This document shows positions 1 through 9,474 of a DNA stretch of 64,000 nucleotides, piece by piece. Source of the DNA: Pseudobacter ginsenosidimutans (GTDB taxonomy: Bacteria; Bacteroidota; Bacteroidia; Chitinophagales; Chitinophagaceae). Position 1 is the stretch's first letter, and every line of letters starts with the position of its first letter. The position numbers and the translations under genes were made by a program. The DNA lies in NCBI RefSeq assembly GCF_007970185.1, contig NZ_CP042431.1, positions 5,704,001 through 5,768,000 of the forward strand. Reading direction: 5' to 3'. The notes beneath the pieces are model-generated. The model was not told the origin of the DNA and ran no database searches. It saw nothing but the letters and a program-made list of their open reading frames with translations.

Positions 1-1255
1 GAACGAAGCTGTAGATCCATTGTTTTCCGTAGAAGCCGGCATGTGTTTTCCAAACCGGATCGATATGCCATACGTAAGGAGGATAATCATTCCCCAGATC
101 GATGATCATCATTTTATCATCGGGCACTTTGGAGAGGAGCGATTGCAAAGTGGGCTTGTCCCAGAACTTATGTTGATACCCGAAGGTCCAACCCTGTGTA
201 ACCCATACAGCATCCGGATTCCCGCTGATAATGGATTCGTACACAGACCTTCCGTAATTGGCGAGATAGCTGTATTTCTTTTCAGGATGATCATTGTCTA
301 CCGGTACATCCATTTCATTGAAACAGTCGGCCAGGTAGTATTTATTTTTTCCGAATTCCTTTTCCCATTCTTCGATGAACAGCTTACCGATCTTTTTGAA
401 CCAGTCTGTTTCGGGCGACAATACATAACCGTTATCCTCAGGTGCAAATCCGCCCCATTTCAGCGGATTGAGTTTCAGCTCCGGATGCAGTTTCGCAAAT
501 GCCGGCGGCACGAAACCCGCAAAGGCTGGAGTGATGGGTGTGAAGCCCAGCTCTTTTATCCTGCCCATGATCTTTTTTTGCAATTGCAGTTGACTGCTAT
601 GCCATCCGTCAGGGATGGGGCCATCCCATTTGTTCAGATTTCCCATTCTATGCCAGGGCAGGTGTGCAGGGCCTGTGAAGAAATCGTCCATATCTTTTTT
701 CTTCAATCCCAGTTTCAGCCAGACCCGTTCAGCAATGGCTTCACTGGCAACGGTGGCCAATGGCATATTGATGCCATGCATCGCCATCCAGTCCAGTTCC
801 TTTTCCCAGCGGGTCCAGTCCCAATACGGAGTTGTATAACCGAAAGTGACCACATTGAGATAATAGCGATACTGGTAAGGCGTTCCGCCGATGAGATCTG
901 CGTTGGGCCAGGAGGCAGGCGGAGTAATGGTCCCGCTGCTCCAGGTATACATAATGTTGCAATATTTTTTAAGGTACTGATGGAAACCGAAACAAATGGC
1001 AGATACGCTGTTTCCCGAAACAGTCAGTTGTCCGTTCTCTGCTTTCACGCGGAAACTGTCGATCCCATTGGCAGTAGCAGCATAACTTATCTTCACATTT
1101 GTGATCCTGTTCCCTGTTACGCGTTCCAGAACAGCTTTGGATGCGTCCACAACCTGGCTGGCATCGACAGTTTGTCCATTTTTTTGCTGCGCGAAATTTT
1201 GCAGGCTTACTGAAAAAACAACACAGCAAAAGAGCAATCGAGTGAATACCCTCAT
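1..1255 (-). CDS. Alpha-N-acetylglucosaminidase, GH89 family (3' end outside window)
   Basis: Secreted exo-glycosidase expected to remove terminal alpha-linked N-acetylglucosamine. The minus frame starts at the ATG at 1253-1255 and stays open to the window edge, giving about 418 residues. A signal peptide (residues 1-22) is followed by an N-terminal domain and then the NAGLU-like barrel. Visible motifs are YYLNVVTFGY (near 131-140), a tryptophan-rich WDWTRWEKELDWMAMHGIN segment (near 145-163) and DCFNEM (E314). E314 lines up with the acid/base glutamate of human NAGLU; the nucleophile lies beyond the edge. The start is 3 bp after the stop of the upstream phosphodiesterase gene, so it is the distal gene of the SusC/SusD operon. 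A 397-codon plus-strand frame here is only its antisense shadow. Confidence 0.9.
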   Translation of the reverse strand, partial: MRVFTRLLFCCVVFSVSLQNFAQQKNGQTVDASQVVDASKAVLERVTGNRITNVKISYAATANGIDSFRVKAENGQLTVSGNSVSAICFGFHQYLKKYCNIMYTWSSGTITPPASWPNADLIGGTPYQYRYYLNVVTFGYTTPYWDWTRWEKELDWMAMHGINMPLATVASEAIAERVWLKLGLKKKDMDDFFTGPAHLPWHRMGNLNKWDGPIPDGWHSSQLQLQKKIMGRIKELGFTPITPAFAGFVPPAFAKLHPELKLNPLKWGGFAPEDNGYVLSPETDWFKKIGKLFIEEWEKEFGKNKYYLADCFNEMDVPVDNDHPEKKYSYLANYGRSVYESIISGNPDAVWVTQGWTFGYQHKFWDKPTLQSLLSKVPDDKMMIIDLGNDYPPYVWHIDPVWKTHAGFYGKQWIYSFV

Positions 1256-1258
1256 AGG

Positions 1259-2044
1259 TTACCTGATTTTGAATGTAGCAATGATAGGCCGATGATCGGA
1301 TGCATATGTTTCTGCGATCACATCATATGAGATCAGCGACCAGTTCCAGTTCTTTGTTGCAATATAATCGATGGTACGGCGCGGTGTTTCAACAGGCACC
1401 GTTCCGGCGCAATTGTCGATGCAGGTACGTTTGAATGCCGTGTCCAGCAGGTTAATGGCATCGCTGCCCGCCACACTGTTGAGATCGCCACATAGTACCA
1501 CCGGCAGTTTTTCGTTTTTGAAATGGTCCAGTATATGCTGCATCTGCAGATTTCTGTTGGAATGGTCCTTACTGGCGTCCAGGTGTGTATTGGCAAAAAT
1601 GAATTTCTGTTTTCCTGTTTTGATGGTGGCCATCGCCAGGATCCTTTCTTCTGCCTTTACTTTTTGAGGCAGCCGTTCAAGCTTCAGTTTCTTCAGAGGC
1701 AGTTTGCTGAGAATGGCCAGGCCGTATTGCCCTCCATCATGATCGATAGCCTTGAAGAAATGATAACGCATGCCTGTTTTTTCAGCAATCAGTTTCGCTT
1801 CGTTCACATTTCCACTTCGTTTGGTATTCATGTCCACCTCCTGCAGGGCAACAATATCGGCCTTGCTCTCAGTGATCACTCTTGAAACCGCATCCAGGTC
1901 TATCAATCCCGGCCTGGATGGTGGATTGGCATGATGGATATTGTAGCTCATGATGATCAGCGACTGTTCTTCCTGCGCAATGGTGTCGCTGCCAAAAAAC
2001 AGGCTCAAAAGAAATGTAATAATGTACACAGTATGCCTTACCAT
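1259..2044 (-). CDS. Secreted endonuclease/exonuclease/phosphatase (EEP) family hydrolase
   Basis: Metal-dependent phosphodiesterase or phosphatase, 261 residues, with a signal peptide (about 1-23, ending TIAQ) that sends it to the periplasm or beyond. All EEP signature residues are visible: N35 in MSYNIHH, E69 in ALQEVD, H154 and D156 in NTHLD, D187 and N189 in CGDLNS, D226 in TIDYI, and D250-H251 in SDHRP. The superfamily includes DNases, sphingomyelinases and inositol-phosphate phosphatases, so the substrate cannot be read from the fold. It lies between a second EEP gene (14 bp away) and the GH89 gene (3 bp away) in one operon, which suggests it cleaves a phosphoester on the imported glycan or glycoconjugate. 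Confidence 0.85.
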   Translation of the reverse strand: MVRHTVYIITFLLSLFFGSDTIAQEEQSLIIMSYNIHHANPPSRPGLIDLDAVSRVITESKADIVALQEVDMNTKRSGNVNEAKLIAEKTGMRYHFFKAIDHDGGQYGLAILSKLPLKKLKLERLPQKVKAEERILAMATIKTGKQKFIFANTHLDASKDHSNRNLQMQHILDHFKNEKLPVVLCGDLNSVAGSDAINLLDTAFKRTCIDNCAGTVPVETPRRTIDYIATKNWNWSLISYDVIAETYASDHRPIIATFKIR

Positions 2045-2058
2045 ATTCTGATTGTGAT

Positions 2059-2895
2059 TTATTTTTCTTTGAATTCCACCACCAGGGGATAATGATCGGA
2101 TAACTGATCGGTGACGCTATCCCTGATAATGGTTGCTGTAATCAACTTCTCTGCCAGAATACTGTTTACGAATATATAATCGATCCTTACCGGTTGTTTC
2201 GTTTTCACTTTCGTAACATAAGCAGCAGTAGGGAAGCTGGATCCGAATGGCTTATTGATCTTTTTATAACTATCTGTAAATCCTTTATCGATCAGCATTT
2301 GCACCACGCCATATTTGCGGGCAGGGGAATAATGTACACTGTCTTCCGGCGAAAATGAATTGAGATCCCCCATGATCAGGATCCCTTTTCCTGAAGGGAT
2401 CTTCGCCGCACTGTCTAGTATCTCCTTTATTTCTTCCAGGCATTTGACATAGCTGAATGGCGACAAATGTGTGATAAAAAGATGATGCCCGTTCACCTCA
2501 GCATGAATGCAGCCGTGGTGCATGGTTTCAGTCATTTTTTCCAGGTTGGTGACCGGGTATTTCGAAGTGATGCCAACAGGTGCATTCTTCCCTTTAAGCA
2601 GCACGGCATAGGAATGCCCATAACGGTGAGCCAGGCGCTCCAGTGAATCCCGGGTAAAGGTACTCAGTTCCTGCAGCCCGATCACATCGGGGTCCACTAC
2701 TTTCACCCATTCCACAAAACGATCTGCCTGTTGCGGATTCTTCTGGAAACCGGTGAGTACATTATAACTGAGCACACGCAGTTTTTCAGGATGTGTACTG
2801 TCACTCGCTTCCCGGCGAGTGACTGCTCCCCGATTGATTGGTGCAGAGCAACCAAGCATCAACAGGCATCCTAAAAGAATAAAGCTCCGCATCAA
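2059..2895 (-). CDS. EEP-family phosphodiesterase lipoprotein
   Basis: Second endonuclease/exonuclease/phosphatase-fold hydrolase of the operon, 278 residues. The lipobox LMLGC (C16) indicates a lipoprotein, probably surface or outer-membrane anchored. The catalytic set is intact: N45 in SYNVLTG, GLQEL, ITHLS, MGDLNS, RIDYI and LSDHYP. The start ATG overlaps the stop of the DUF5689 gene by 4 bp, so translation is probably coupled. Residues about 25-32, in the linker after the lipid cysteine, are encoded by a 24-bp perfect-stem palindrome that is partly shared with an intergenic hairpin at 18384-18423. This paralogue differs from the neighbouring EEP protein in anchoring and in the variable loops, so the two may act in sequence. 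Confidence 0.85.
   Translation of the reverse strand: MMRSFILLGCLLMLGCSAPINRGAVTRREASDSTHPEKLRVLSYNVLTGFQKNPQQADRFVEWVKVVDPDVIGLQELSTFTRDSLERLAHRYGHSYAVLLKGKNAPVGITSKYPVTNLEKMTETMHHGCIHAEVNGHHLFITHLSPFSYVKCLEEIKEILDSAAKIPSGKGILIMGDLNSFSPEDSVHYSPARKYGVVQMLIDKGFTDSYKKINKPFGSSFPTAAYVTKVKTKQPVRIDYIFVNSILAEKLITATIIRDSVTDQLSDHYPLVVEFKEK
2800..2823. repeat. Palindromic element inside the EEP lipoprotein gene
   Basis: A 9-bp perfect stem, GTCACTCGC / GCGAGTGAC, with the 6-base loop TTCCCG. The 17-mer TCCCGGCGAGTGACTGC (2810-2826) recurs exactly at 18402-18418 in an intergenic hairpin. Here it is in frame in the flexible linker after the lipid cysteine. It could be a copy of a small dispersed palindromic repeat; two copies in one window is thin support. 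Confidence 0.45.
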
Positions 2896-4463
2896 TCGAT
2901 CACTTTGGTGGGTTGTAATCCTTCTGTAACGCCATCTCCCAGAGGGAATTCTTCTTCCAGTTCACTGAGCGTGGAATTTTTGGTGAGATCCACCGCGCGC
3001 TGAGCTCTTGCTTTCACCCAACGGCCAAGTCGCACATTGTACACGCCCCCCATTTTGTAGAACCAGCCAGCATCTGCCGGTGTACCATAAGCGAGACAGA
3101 TCGTATTGGAGCCCTGTTTGTAAAACGGTTGTGATTCCAGCGTTACCGGGTTCACCACATCATACCAGTCGGTATTGGTGATGCGCAGTCCCACGGGAGG
3201 ATTGGCATTCGCATTGAGTACAGAACCGTTATAACCGATGAAGACCACATCGATGGGAATAGAATTCTTATCAACCGTTGTGCCTTCAAACACTGCAATA
3301 CCACAGGTGAAAGTGCCACTGTTAATGAAGAGATTGGTATTCTGCTGGCCGAATCCATCACCGGGCGTACCGCCATAATTTTTGGAAAGGATCCAGTTGG
3401 CATGCGCCATGCTGGTGGAGTTCTGCCCATTGATAAGTTTGGAAAGATTGCCTACATAGAAATAAGTTCCCTTGGCTGCAAAACCTGAAGTGAGATTGAA
3501 CTTGTAATTACGCAAACCACCTGTTGCCCATCCATTCACCGGGAAACCGGTAGGCGTATAGCTGGAAGTATTGTTGCTGGTAACAACGGAGAATGGAGTT
3601 ACTGAGAAATCGATATCACGCGTTGCCAGGAACTGCATGTATTCCCCGTCAAGGTCGGTGCCTTCCACATCGGTCACGAAACCAGATACCACAATAGCAG
3701 CCTGTGTAACGGTAGAGCTGAGAACCGTAATATCTTCATCTCTTCTGATACGCAGATGGGGCGTGGGTTTCCCGTTAACTGAAGCATATTGCAATACCCC
3801 TTTGAAATTGGCCATACCAGGCAATGGTGTATTGGCGAAAGTAGCGTCGGGTTCTGTATGCAATATAAAATTTTCGAAGCCATCATTCACTACTCTGTCG
3901 CCACTATAAGTTTCAGTGGGAGCGGGGATCGGATCGAAACCACCTTTCACGATCACGAGCTCTGTACTCTCATAGATCTCTGGATTTTCCAGGATATAAC
4001 TGCTGGGCACACGATTGATGGCGATCGGCACATCGGAAGCTATTTTGGTAACGGCTGCGCCACTAAGGCCGGTCACCTGCAGTAATCCATCCACGCGTTT
4101 CATCACTCCACCTTCAAGGTTAACAGTGACGGAATCTCCTGGTACATATTTTTCTGCATCGGCGCCGATATTGATGGTGATGCCACGCAATTGGTTCAGT
4201 CGTAATTTATCCTGCACCATCAGCAATCCCGCGGGCAGGTTCTTTCCCCTGTGATCAGATACTACCACGCCGGCAATACTGGTATAACCCAGCATGGAAG
4301 ATTTGGAAAGCGGATAGTCATCACCTTTATAATAACTTCTCAGGTCATAGATGGCAACATAGGGGCTTACTTCAGCGCCGGGGAAATTACCGGTCTTCTC
4401 GCAGCCCATCAATGCCAGCAGTGCTGAACTGATCCATGATATATTTAGAATTAATTGTTTCAT
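2892..4463 (-). CDS. DUF5689 domain-containing lipoprotein
   Basis: 523-residue lipoprotein with lipobox LALMGC (C21). The N-terminal half (about 30-245), with YVAIYDLRSYYKGD, GVVVSDHRGKN and GITINIG, matches the DUF5689 family of Bacteroidota surface proteins found beside SusC/SusD pairs. The C-terminal half looks beta-rich, possibly another surface domain, and I do not recognise it. No catalytic motif is visible. It is probably an accessory glycan-binding or surface lipoprotein of the SusCD complex. It follows the SusD-like gene by 38 bp and overlaps the next gene by 4 bp. Confidence 0.8.
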   Translation of the reverse strand: MKQLILNISWISSALLALMGCEKTGNFPGAEVSPYVAIYDLRSYYKGDDYPLSKSSMLGYTSIAGVVVSDHRGKNLPAGLLMVQDKLRLNQLRGITINIGADAEKYVPGDSVTVNLEGGVMKRVDGLLQVTGLSGAAVTKIASDVPIAINRVPSSYILENPEIYESTELVIVKGGFDPIPAPTETYSGDRVVNDGFENFILHTEPDATFANTPLPGMANFKGVLQYASVNGKPTPHLRIRRDEDITVLSSTVTQAAIVVSGFVTDVEGTDLDGEYMQFLATRDIDFSVTPFSVVTSNNTSSYTPTGFPVNGWATGGLRNYKFNLTSGFAAKGTYFYVGNLSKLINGQNSTSMAHANWILSKNYGGTPGDGFGQQNTNLFINSGTFTCGIAVFEGTTVDKNSIPIDVVFIGYNGSVLNANANPPVGLRITNTDWYDVVNPVTLESQPFYKQGSNTICLAYGTPADAGWFYKMGGVYNVRLGRWVKARAQRAVDLTKNSTLSELEEEFPLGDGVTEGLQPTKVID

Positions 4464-4501
4464 GCTTCTGTTTTTTAACTATTGATCACTCTTTGATTGA
4501 T

Positions 4502-6055
4502 TTATGGTTTCTGCCACCAAACCTGTGTACTTACAGCATCGCCACCCATGCTTTCCACGGCCAGTTTGTAATTGGTGGGATTGGCAGCCTGCACATAAAC
4601 AGGATAGTTCAACCTGGCAGGCATCACACCTCCGTTGAACAATCCTTCACCTTTCGGAAGGATAGGGTGACCTGTGCGGCGGAATTCGAACCATTGTTGA
4701 AAATCGGTCATGAAGAGACTATAGTATTTCTGCAGGTGAATGCGTTCCATTTTACTATCGCCTGTGGTTGCATCCAGCGGCAACGCATCATCCCAGCCGA
4801 TATTGGCTGCAGTTACATAATCCGTGAACTCTGCATTGGCGATATCGGTGGTGAAAACCGGCACCCAGTAATTTATCGCATTGGCGATACCGTTATGATA
4901 GTAAGTACCTGCATCTCCTGTGATCCATCCTTTGGCGGCAGCTTCTGCAAAAATGAACTGCAGTTCCGCGTAGGTCATGATGATGCCGGTAAGCGGATTT
5001 TTCTGCAAAGAATAATCAGAGGCGCCCATGGAATAGAAGAAAGCCTGCTTGGGCTCGCCGCCACCAACAGGATAACCACTGTTCACACCGGCGAATCCAT
5101 TACTGCCGGGAGCAATCCCGATCCTGTTACGGGTTCCATTGCCATATTTGGTACTGAGATCCAGACGGGGATCATTCCATTCCCTCAAGGGTCCGATAAA
5201 GAAATTGCAGAGCGAGGGAATATTGAAATCCGCTTCACGCAGTGAGGTCACAAATGGACTGGAGAGCGCCACACCAGGCACTGTAGTGCCGTTCCATTTC
5301 AGTACTGCCGATTCATCATTGGAAGTGAACACAGGATATTTCGAAGGATTGCCGATGATCTCTTTGATCTTATCGATCATCACAGTAGCTGTTTCCTGTT
5401 TGCCGGACAAACGGAGAAGCAGTCGCAAATGCAGGCTGTTGGCCAGTTTCCGCCAGCGGCTCACATCCCCGTTGTATACAGGATCGGCAGCAGCAACGAT
5501 TACCTTATTGCCTGAAAGTAATTCATTCGCTTTTTCCAGTTTATCCAGGAGACCATTGTAGATATCTTTCTGTTTGTCGAATGCAGGTTCTACAATTCCT
5601 TCTTTGCCCCTGTTGGCTTCAGTGAAAGGTATATCGCCATATGAGTCTGTCAGCAGAGAAAATACCCATGCTTCCAGTGCGAGGGAAATTCCTTTCCAGG
5701 AATCATTTTCGTACTCAGGCATGGAGGCGACAGTGAAGATCTCTTTGAAATTGGTCAGCTCGGAATACCAGGCGTTCCAGGTGAGGTCGGCCACATTTGG
5801 ACGGAAATCGTACCTGAATATCGCGTTCTCATCTTCACTTTGCGTTACCGTCACCTGCATCAGTTCATTATTGAAATTCCTGTTCCGGGTGAGGTTGGCA
5901 GACAAAGTATTCACCAATGCAGGTGTGAGGAATTTTTCCGGCGGTGCATCAGTGATGCCAATGGGATCAGTGTTTTCTTTCTCGAATCCCTTTTTGCAGG
6001 CAGTGAAAGAAAGTGCTGCCAGTGCTATGATTGATAGTATGAATATCTTTTTCAT
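4502..6055 (-). CDS. SusD/RagB-like nutrient-binding outer-membrane lipoprotein (SusD-like_2 type)
   Basis: 517 residues with lipobox LSFTAC (C20). The opening KKGFEKENTDPIG and the segment AWVFSLLTDSYGDIPFTEA are typical of the SusD-like_2 branch, a TPR-based substrate-binding lid over a SusC channel. The C-terminal third carries the usual LTYAELQFIFAEAAAKGW-like helix pair and an EFRRTGHP motif. The gene is 8 bp downstream of the SusC gene, so the two form the uptake complex of this operon. The ligand is not readable from sequence; the GH89 enzyme in the operon points to a glycan with alpha-GlcNAc. Confidence 0.9.
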   Translation of the reverse strand: MKKIFILSIIALAALSFTACKKGFEKENTDPIGITDAPPEKFLTPALVNTLSANLTRNRNFNNELMQVTVTQSEDENAIFRYDFRPNVADLTWNAWYSELTNFKEIFTVASMPEYENDSWKGISLALEAWVFSLLTDSYGDIPFTEANRGKEGIVEPAFDKQKDIYNGLLDKLEKANELLSGNKVIVAAADPVYNGDVSRWRKLANSLHLRLLLRLSGKQETATVMIDKIKEIIGNPSKYPVFTSNDESAVLKWNGTTVPGVALSSPFVTSLREADFNIPSLCNFFIGPLREWNDPRLDLSTKYGNGTRNRIGIAPGSNGFAGVNSGYPVGGGEPKQAFFYSMGASDYSLQKNPLTGIIMTYAELQFIFAEAAAKGWITGDAGTYYHNGIANAINYWVPVFTTDIANAEFTDYVTAANIGWDDALPLDATTGDSKMERIHLQKYYSLFMTDFQQWFEFRRTGHPILPKGEGLFNGGVMPARLNYPVYVQAANPTNYKLAVESMGGDAVSTQVWWQKP

Positions 6056-6063
6056 GATTCTTC

Positions 6064-9000
6064 TTAATTAATACCAACAACTAAGTTGAAGCCAACAGTG
6101 CGGGTGGAAGGGAATTGTCCTACTTCAAAGCCCTGCACGATATCAGTACCGCTTAGTGTACCGAATTCAGGATCGAACATGGGCCATTTAGACCAGATGA
6201 AGAGGTTGCGTCCGTAAACGCCTACAGTTACCCTTGTTAATCCAAGGGCTTTCAGAGTGTTCTTTGGAAGTGTATAATCCAGTCTGGCTTCTCTCAGTTT
6301 GATGAAGTCGGTTTTATAGGTAGCGCCTTCTCCGTTGGCCGTGCCCATGGAGTTCTGGTAGAATGTGGTGATATCTTTCGCAATCACATCATTCTTCCTG
6401 TAATGATCTCCGTCCTGGATCACGCCGTTCCCGATAATGCCACTGTAGCGGCCGGGCAGGGTAGCCGTGAGCTTGCCGAAATCAGCCAAACGGCCATGTG
6501 TATACGAATGCGCCACACCGCCGGCCTGACCATCAAACAGAACATTGAAGCGGAAAGATTTGTAGCGGAATTCATTCCCGAAACTGAATTTATATTTCGG
6601 AATGGTATTGCCGAGATATACGGGCGAAGAAGTGATCTTCGGAAGACCTGTTGCTGCATCATAGATCACCTGTCCATCCGGAGAACGTTCAAATCCGATC
6701 CCGTACATATCACCCATACTGCCGCCTACTTTCGCTACGATCTGCACACCGCCTACAGCACCGCTCCGGAGCAAAAAGAGACTGTCGTCATTGGCCAGGG
6801 AAACCACTTTGTTCTTATTGGTGGAGAAAGTGGCGAACATGCTCCATTTGAAATCTTTGGTTTCAACAGGCGTGCCATTGAGCGATACTTCCAGTCCGGA
6901 GTTATCAACCTGGCCTGCGTTCACCACCTGTCTTGTAAAACCGGAAGAACGGTCAACAATGCGTTGCAGGATCTGGTCTTTCGTTTGTCCCTTATATACA
7001 GCCACGTCGAAGCCTAACCGATTTTTGAAGAATTTCATTTCAGCTCCCAGTTCATAGGTAGTTGTCTTCAGCGGTTTCAGGTTGGGATTGGGAATGGTGG
7101 CAGGATTCTGCACTGCGCTATCTGTATACACTTTATCGGTAGGATAGAGGTAAGCATAAGAAGTGAGATAGGGCAGGGTTCCGCCGCTACCCACAGAAGC
7201 TACCGACAATCTCAGTTTGGCATAATTGATCACTTCAGGCATTTTGAAATATTCCGAAGCAATGAAACTTACACTGGCAGAAGGATAGAAGAAGCCCACA
7301 TTATCGGTACGATAAGGAGTGGCCAGAACACTGCTCCAGTCCTGCCTGCCTGTAAGGTCCATATACAGGTAGTTCTTGTAACTGAGCGAGAACAATCCGT
7401 AAAAACTGTTGATGCGGAAACGGCTGGTATCCGGCAGGTACACCAGGTCATACATGGAGTTACCAAAATTATAGATGCCCGGTTCTTTCATTCCGTCAGC
7501 CCTTGTTTCAATCCTGTTGTATTTGTTGCGAAGCATGCTTCCACCAACGGAGCTGGTTATGCGGAAATCTTTGTTCAGTTGCTTATCATATTTCAGGAGG
7601 AAATCGCCGGAGAGTTCCTGAACACCGATATCCTGTGTACGATAAGAACCATTGGCGAAGCGGGCTGCAGTCCAGGGACGGTGCTGCCACCTGTCTTCCC
7701 CCGAACGGTCGATGGTCCCTCTCAGTTGCAGGCTCAGTTCTTTGGTGAAATTGTAGTTCAACTGGATATTACCGGTGAGGTTGTTGCGGTTGGCGCCGTT
7801 GATGAACTCATAAGCCACCGCATAGGGGTTCTCGGGAGATGTGGTAAAAAGATCCTTCAGTTCCTGGTTCTCTTTTCCTGTTGTCCAGTAATTCCTGAGC
7901 CAGTTCATATCTGCATTGGGCACCCAGAACACATACCAGTACATCACAGACTGGTTGCCATAGCCAACGCCCGGCAGATTGTTGCTGTGCTTGTTGGTAT
8001 AGTTTGCTTTCAAAGACACATTGAATTTGGATGTGACTTTGGTAGTAGTTGAAAGTGTAAGATTTGTTCTGTTGAAACCCGTGTTGGGCAATATCCAGGT
8101 ATTATCGCTATGGGTAGCCGAAAAGCGGAAAGAAGTTGTTTTGAAGAGATTGCCATCCACACTAACGGAGTTGGACAGTGATTTTCCTGTTTCGAAGAAG
8201 TCCCTGATCTGGTTCTTGTAAGGCACCCAGGGAGTTCTTTCGGTTGCGGTAGTTTGTGTATTGGGATCGTACTGGTAGAATTGCTGTCCATTGAACCGCG
8301 GGCCCCAGCTAAGGCTGGTATTGCTGGTGGAAGGACCATCTGCAGTAGAACCATAAGAGTAAGTGGCGGCGCCATTCAGGCCCTGACCGTATTCATATTG
8401 CAGGTCCGGCCAGCGGTTGGGAGTTTCCAGTGAGCCATTGGAACTAACGGTGATGCCCAGCTTTTTCTTTTTTGAACCGGACCTGGTGGTGATGATCAAC
8501 GCCCCATTGGCGCCACGCTGCCCATACAATGCAGATGCAGCAGGGCCTTTCAGCACGGTAACGCTTTCGATATCTTCTGGATTGATATCATTGAGTCCGC
8601 TTCCGAAATCCGTGGGTTGGATGCCATCGGTTGGACCGGAAGCGCTGCCACCTGTAGCGGTGCGTCTTGCGCTGCCACTGCTTACAACCACACCATCCAC
8701 AACAATGAGGGCTTCATTGTCGCCCGTAAGATTGTTCTCACCACGTAAGATCACTTTGATGGAACCACCGGGCCCGCTGTTGGAGCGGACCATATTGAGG
8801 CCCGCCACTTTTCCGGAGAGTGCGTCCATCCAGTTGGTGGATGCTGCATTGGTGAGCTGTTCCGTGTTGATCTTGGTAACTGCATAACCAAGCGCTCTTT
8901 CTTCACGCTTGATACCGAGTGCAGTCACCACTACTTCGCCGAGCTGACCGGTAGCGGCTTTCAGCCTGATCACGAGATTTTCGTGGTCCTTACTGAAGGT

Positions 9001-9309
9001 CTCCGTAACTGATTCGTATCCTACTGAAGAGAAGGTGACGGAAGCGCCGGGAGCAATTTTTACCGAGAAGCTTCCTTTGGAGTCAGACATGCCAACATCT
9101 TTTTTCTGAACGATGATAGAAACAGCCGGAAGCAGTTCTCCATTCTGATCGTTCACAACAGTACCGCTGACGGTAATGGTTGCGGGCGTTTGTGCATTGA
9201 GGTGAGAAGCGAAGGAAATCATACAGAGCAGCAGAAGCAGTGCCAATTCCCTATGCCTTTTTTTTAGCGAGAAACGTCCTAAACACCCGGGGGTTGCTGT
9301 AGTGTTCAT
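6064..9309 (-). CDS. SusC/RagA-type TonB-dependent outer-membrane transporter
   Basis: Active importer of oligosaccharides, about 1081 residues from ATG 9309. A TTG at 9336 would add 9 residues but has no better translation signal. Order of parts: a signal peptide ending SHLNAQ (about residues 20-40), a carboxypeptidase-regulatory-like beta domain, the TonB-box region with GEVVVTALGIKREERALGY, a plug with a PEDIESVTVLKGPAASALYG motif, then a long beta-barrel ending in an aromatic-alternating strand. There is no N-terminal STN signalling domain, unlike the other two SusC proteins here. That fits control by the divergent ROK regulator instead of a sigma/FecR pair. It heads the minus-strand operon. 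Confidence 0.93.
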   Translation of the reverse strand: MNTTATPGCLGRFSLKKRHRELALLLLLCMISFASHLNAQTPATITVSGTVVNDQNGELLPAVSIIVQKKDVGMSDSKGSFSVKIAPGASVTFSSVGYESVTETFSKDHENLVIRLKAATGQLGEVVVTALGIKREERALGYAVTKINTEQLTNAASTNWMDALSGKVAGLNMVRSNSGPGGSIKVILRGENNLTGDNEALIVVDGVVVSSGSARRTATGGSASGPTDGIQPTDFGSGLNDINPEDIESVTVLKGPAASALYGQRGANGALIITTRSGSKKKKLGITVSSNGSLETPNRWPDLQYEYGQGLNGAATYSYGSTADGPSTSNTSLSWGPRFNGQQFYQYDPNTQTTATERTPWVPYKNQIRDFFETGKSLSNSVSVDGNLFKTTSFRFSATHSDNTWILPNTGFNRTNLTLSTTTKVTSKFNVSLKANYTNKHSNNLPGVGYGNQSVMYWYVFWVPNADMNWLRNYWTTGKENQELKDLFTTSPENPYAVAYEFINGANRNNLTGNIQLNYNFTKELSLQLRGTIDRSGEDRWQHRPWTAARFANGSYRTQDIGVQELSGDFLLKYDKQLNKDFRITSSVGGSMLRNKYNRIETRADGMKEPGIYNFGNSMYDLVYLPDTSRFRINSFYGLFSLSYKNYLYMDLTGRQDWSSVLATPYRTDNVGFFYPSASVSFIASEYFKMPEVINYAKLRLSVASVGSGGTLPYLTSYAYLYPTDKVYTDSAVQNPATIPNPNLKPLKTTTYELGAEMKFFKNRLGFDVAVYKGQTKDQILQRIVDRSSGFTRQVVNAGQVDNSGLEVSLNGTPVETKDFKWSMFATFSTNKNKVVSLANDDSLFLLRSGAVGGVQIVAKVGGSMGDMYGIGFERSPDGQVIYDAATGLPKITSSPVYLGNTIPKYKFSFGNEFRYKSFRFNVLFDGQAGGVAHSYTHGRLADFGKLTATLPGRYSGIIGNGVIQDGDHYRKNDVIAKDITTFYQNSMGTANGEGATYKTDFIKLREARLDYTLPKNTLKALGLTRVTVGVYGRNLFIWSKWPMFDPEFGTLSGTDIVQGFEVGQFPSTRTVGFNLVVGIN

Positions 9310-9378
9310 TATGGGGCTTTTTTCGAGTTTTTTCAACCGTTTTGGTTAAATATTTGGAATTCCTTTAAGACTTTGATT

Positions 9379-9408
9379 CAAATTTAACAGTCTTAATTAA
9401 AAATTCAA
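9379..9408 (-). promoter_or_regulatory. Predicted Bacteroidota promoter of the GH89/SusC operon
   Basis: On the minus strand a perfect -7 box TAAATTTG (9379-9386, consensus TAnnTTTG) lies 19 bp downstream of a -33 TTG (9406-9408). The predicted transcription start gives a leader of roughly 60 nt before the SusC ATG. The motif CTGTTAAATTTG that carries the -7 box is echoed by related CTGTTRA copies in the same intergenic region. Confidence 0.6.
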
Positions 9409-9473
9409 CAGTATTTATCCACAAAAAGCAAATAATTAATATAACAGTAATAACTTCTTTAAAAATTTAACAG
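9386..9473. repeat. Four short AACAG repeats in the divergent regulatory region
   Basis: Plus-strand copies of A/T-rich sequence followed by AACAG end at 9390 (AATTTAACAG), 9411 (AAATTCAACAG), 9447 (AATATAACAG) and 9473 (AAATTTAACAG). The first two are 21 bp apart, two helical turns, and coincide with the minus-strand -7 and -33 elements. The other spacings are 36 and 26 bp. They may be regulator-binding half-sites or simply the consequence of AT richness. Confidence 0.35.
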
Positions 9474-9474
9474 A

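Noticed and set aside
20-1213. Long plus-strand open frame (397 codons)
   Set aside because: It is antisense to the GH89 gene, whose protein has clear family motifs; the plus frame has no recognisable domain.
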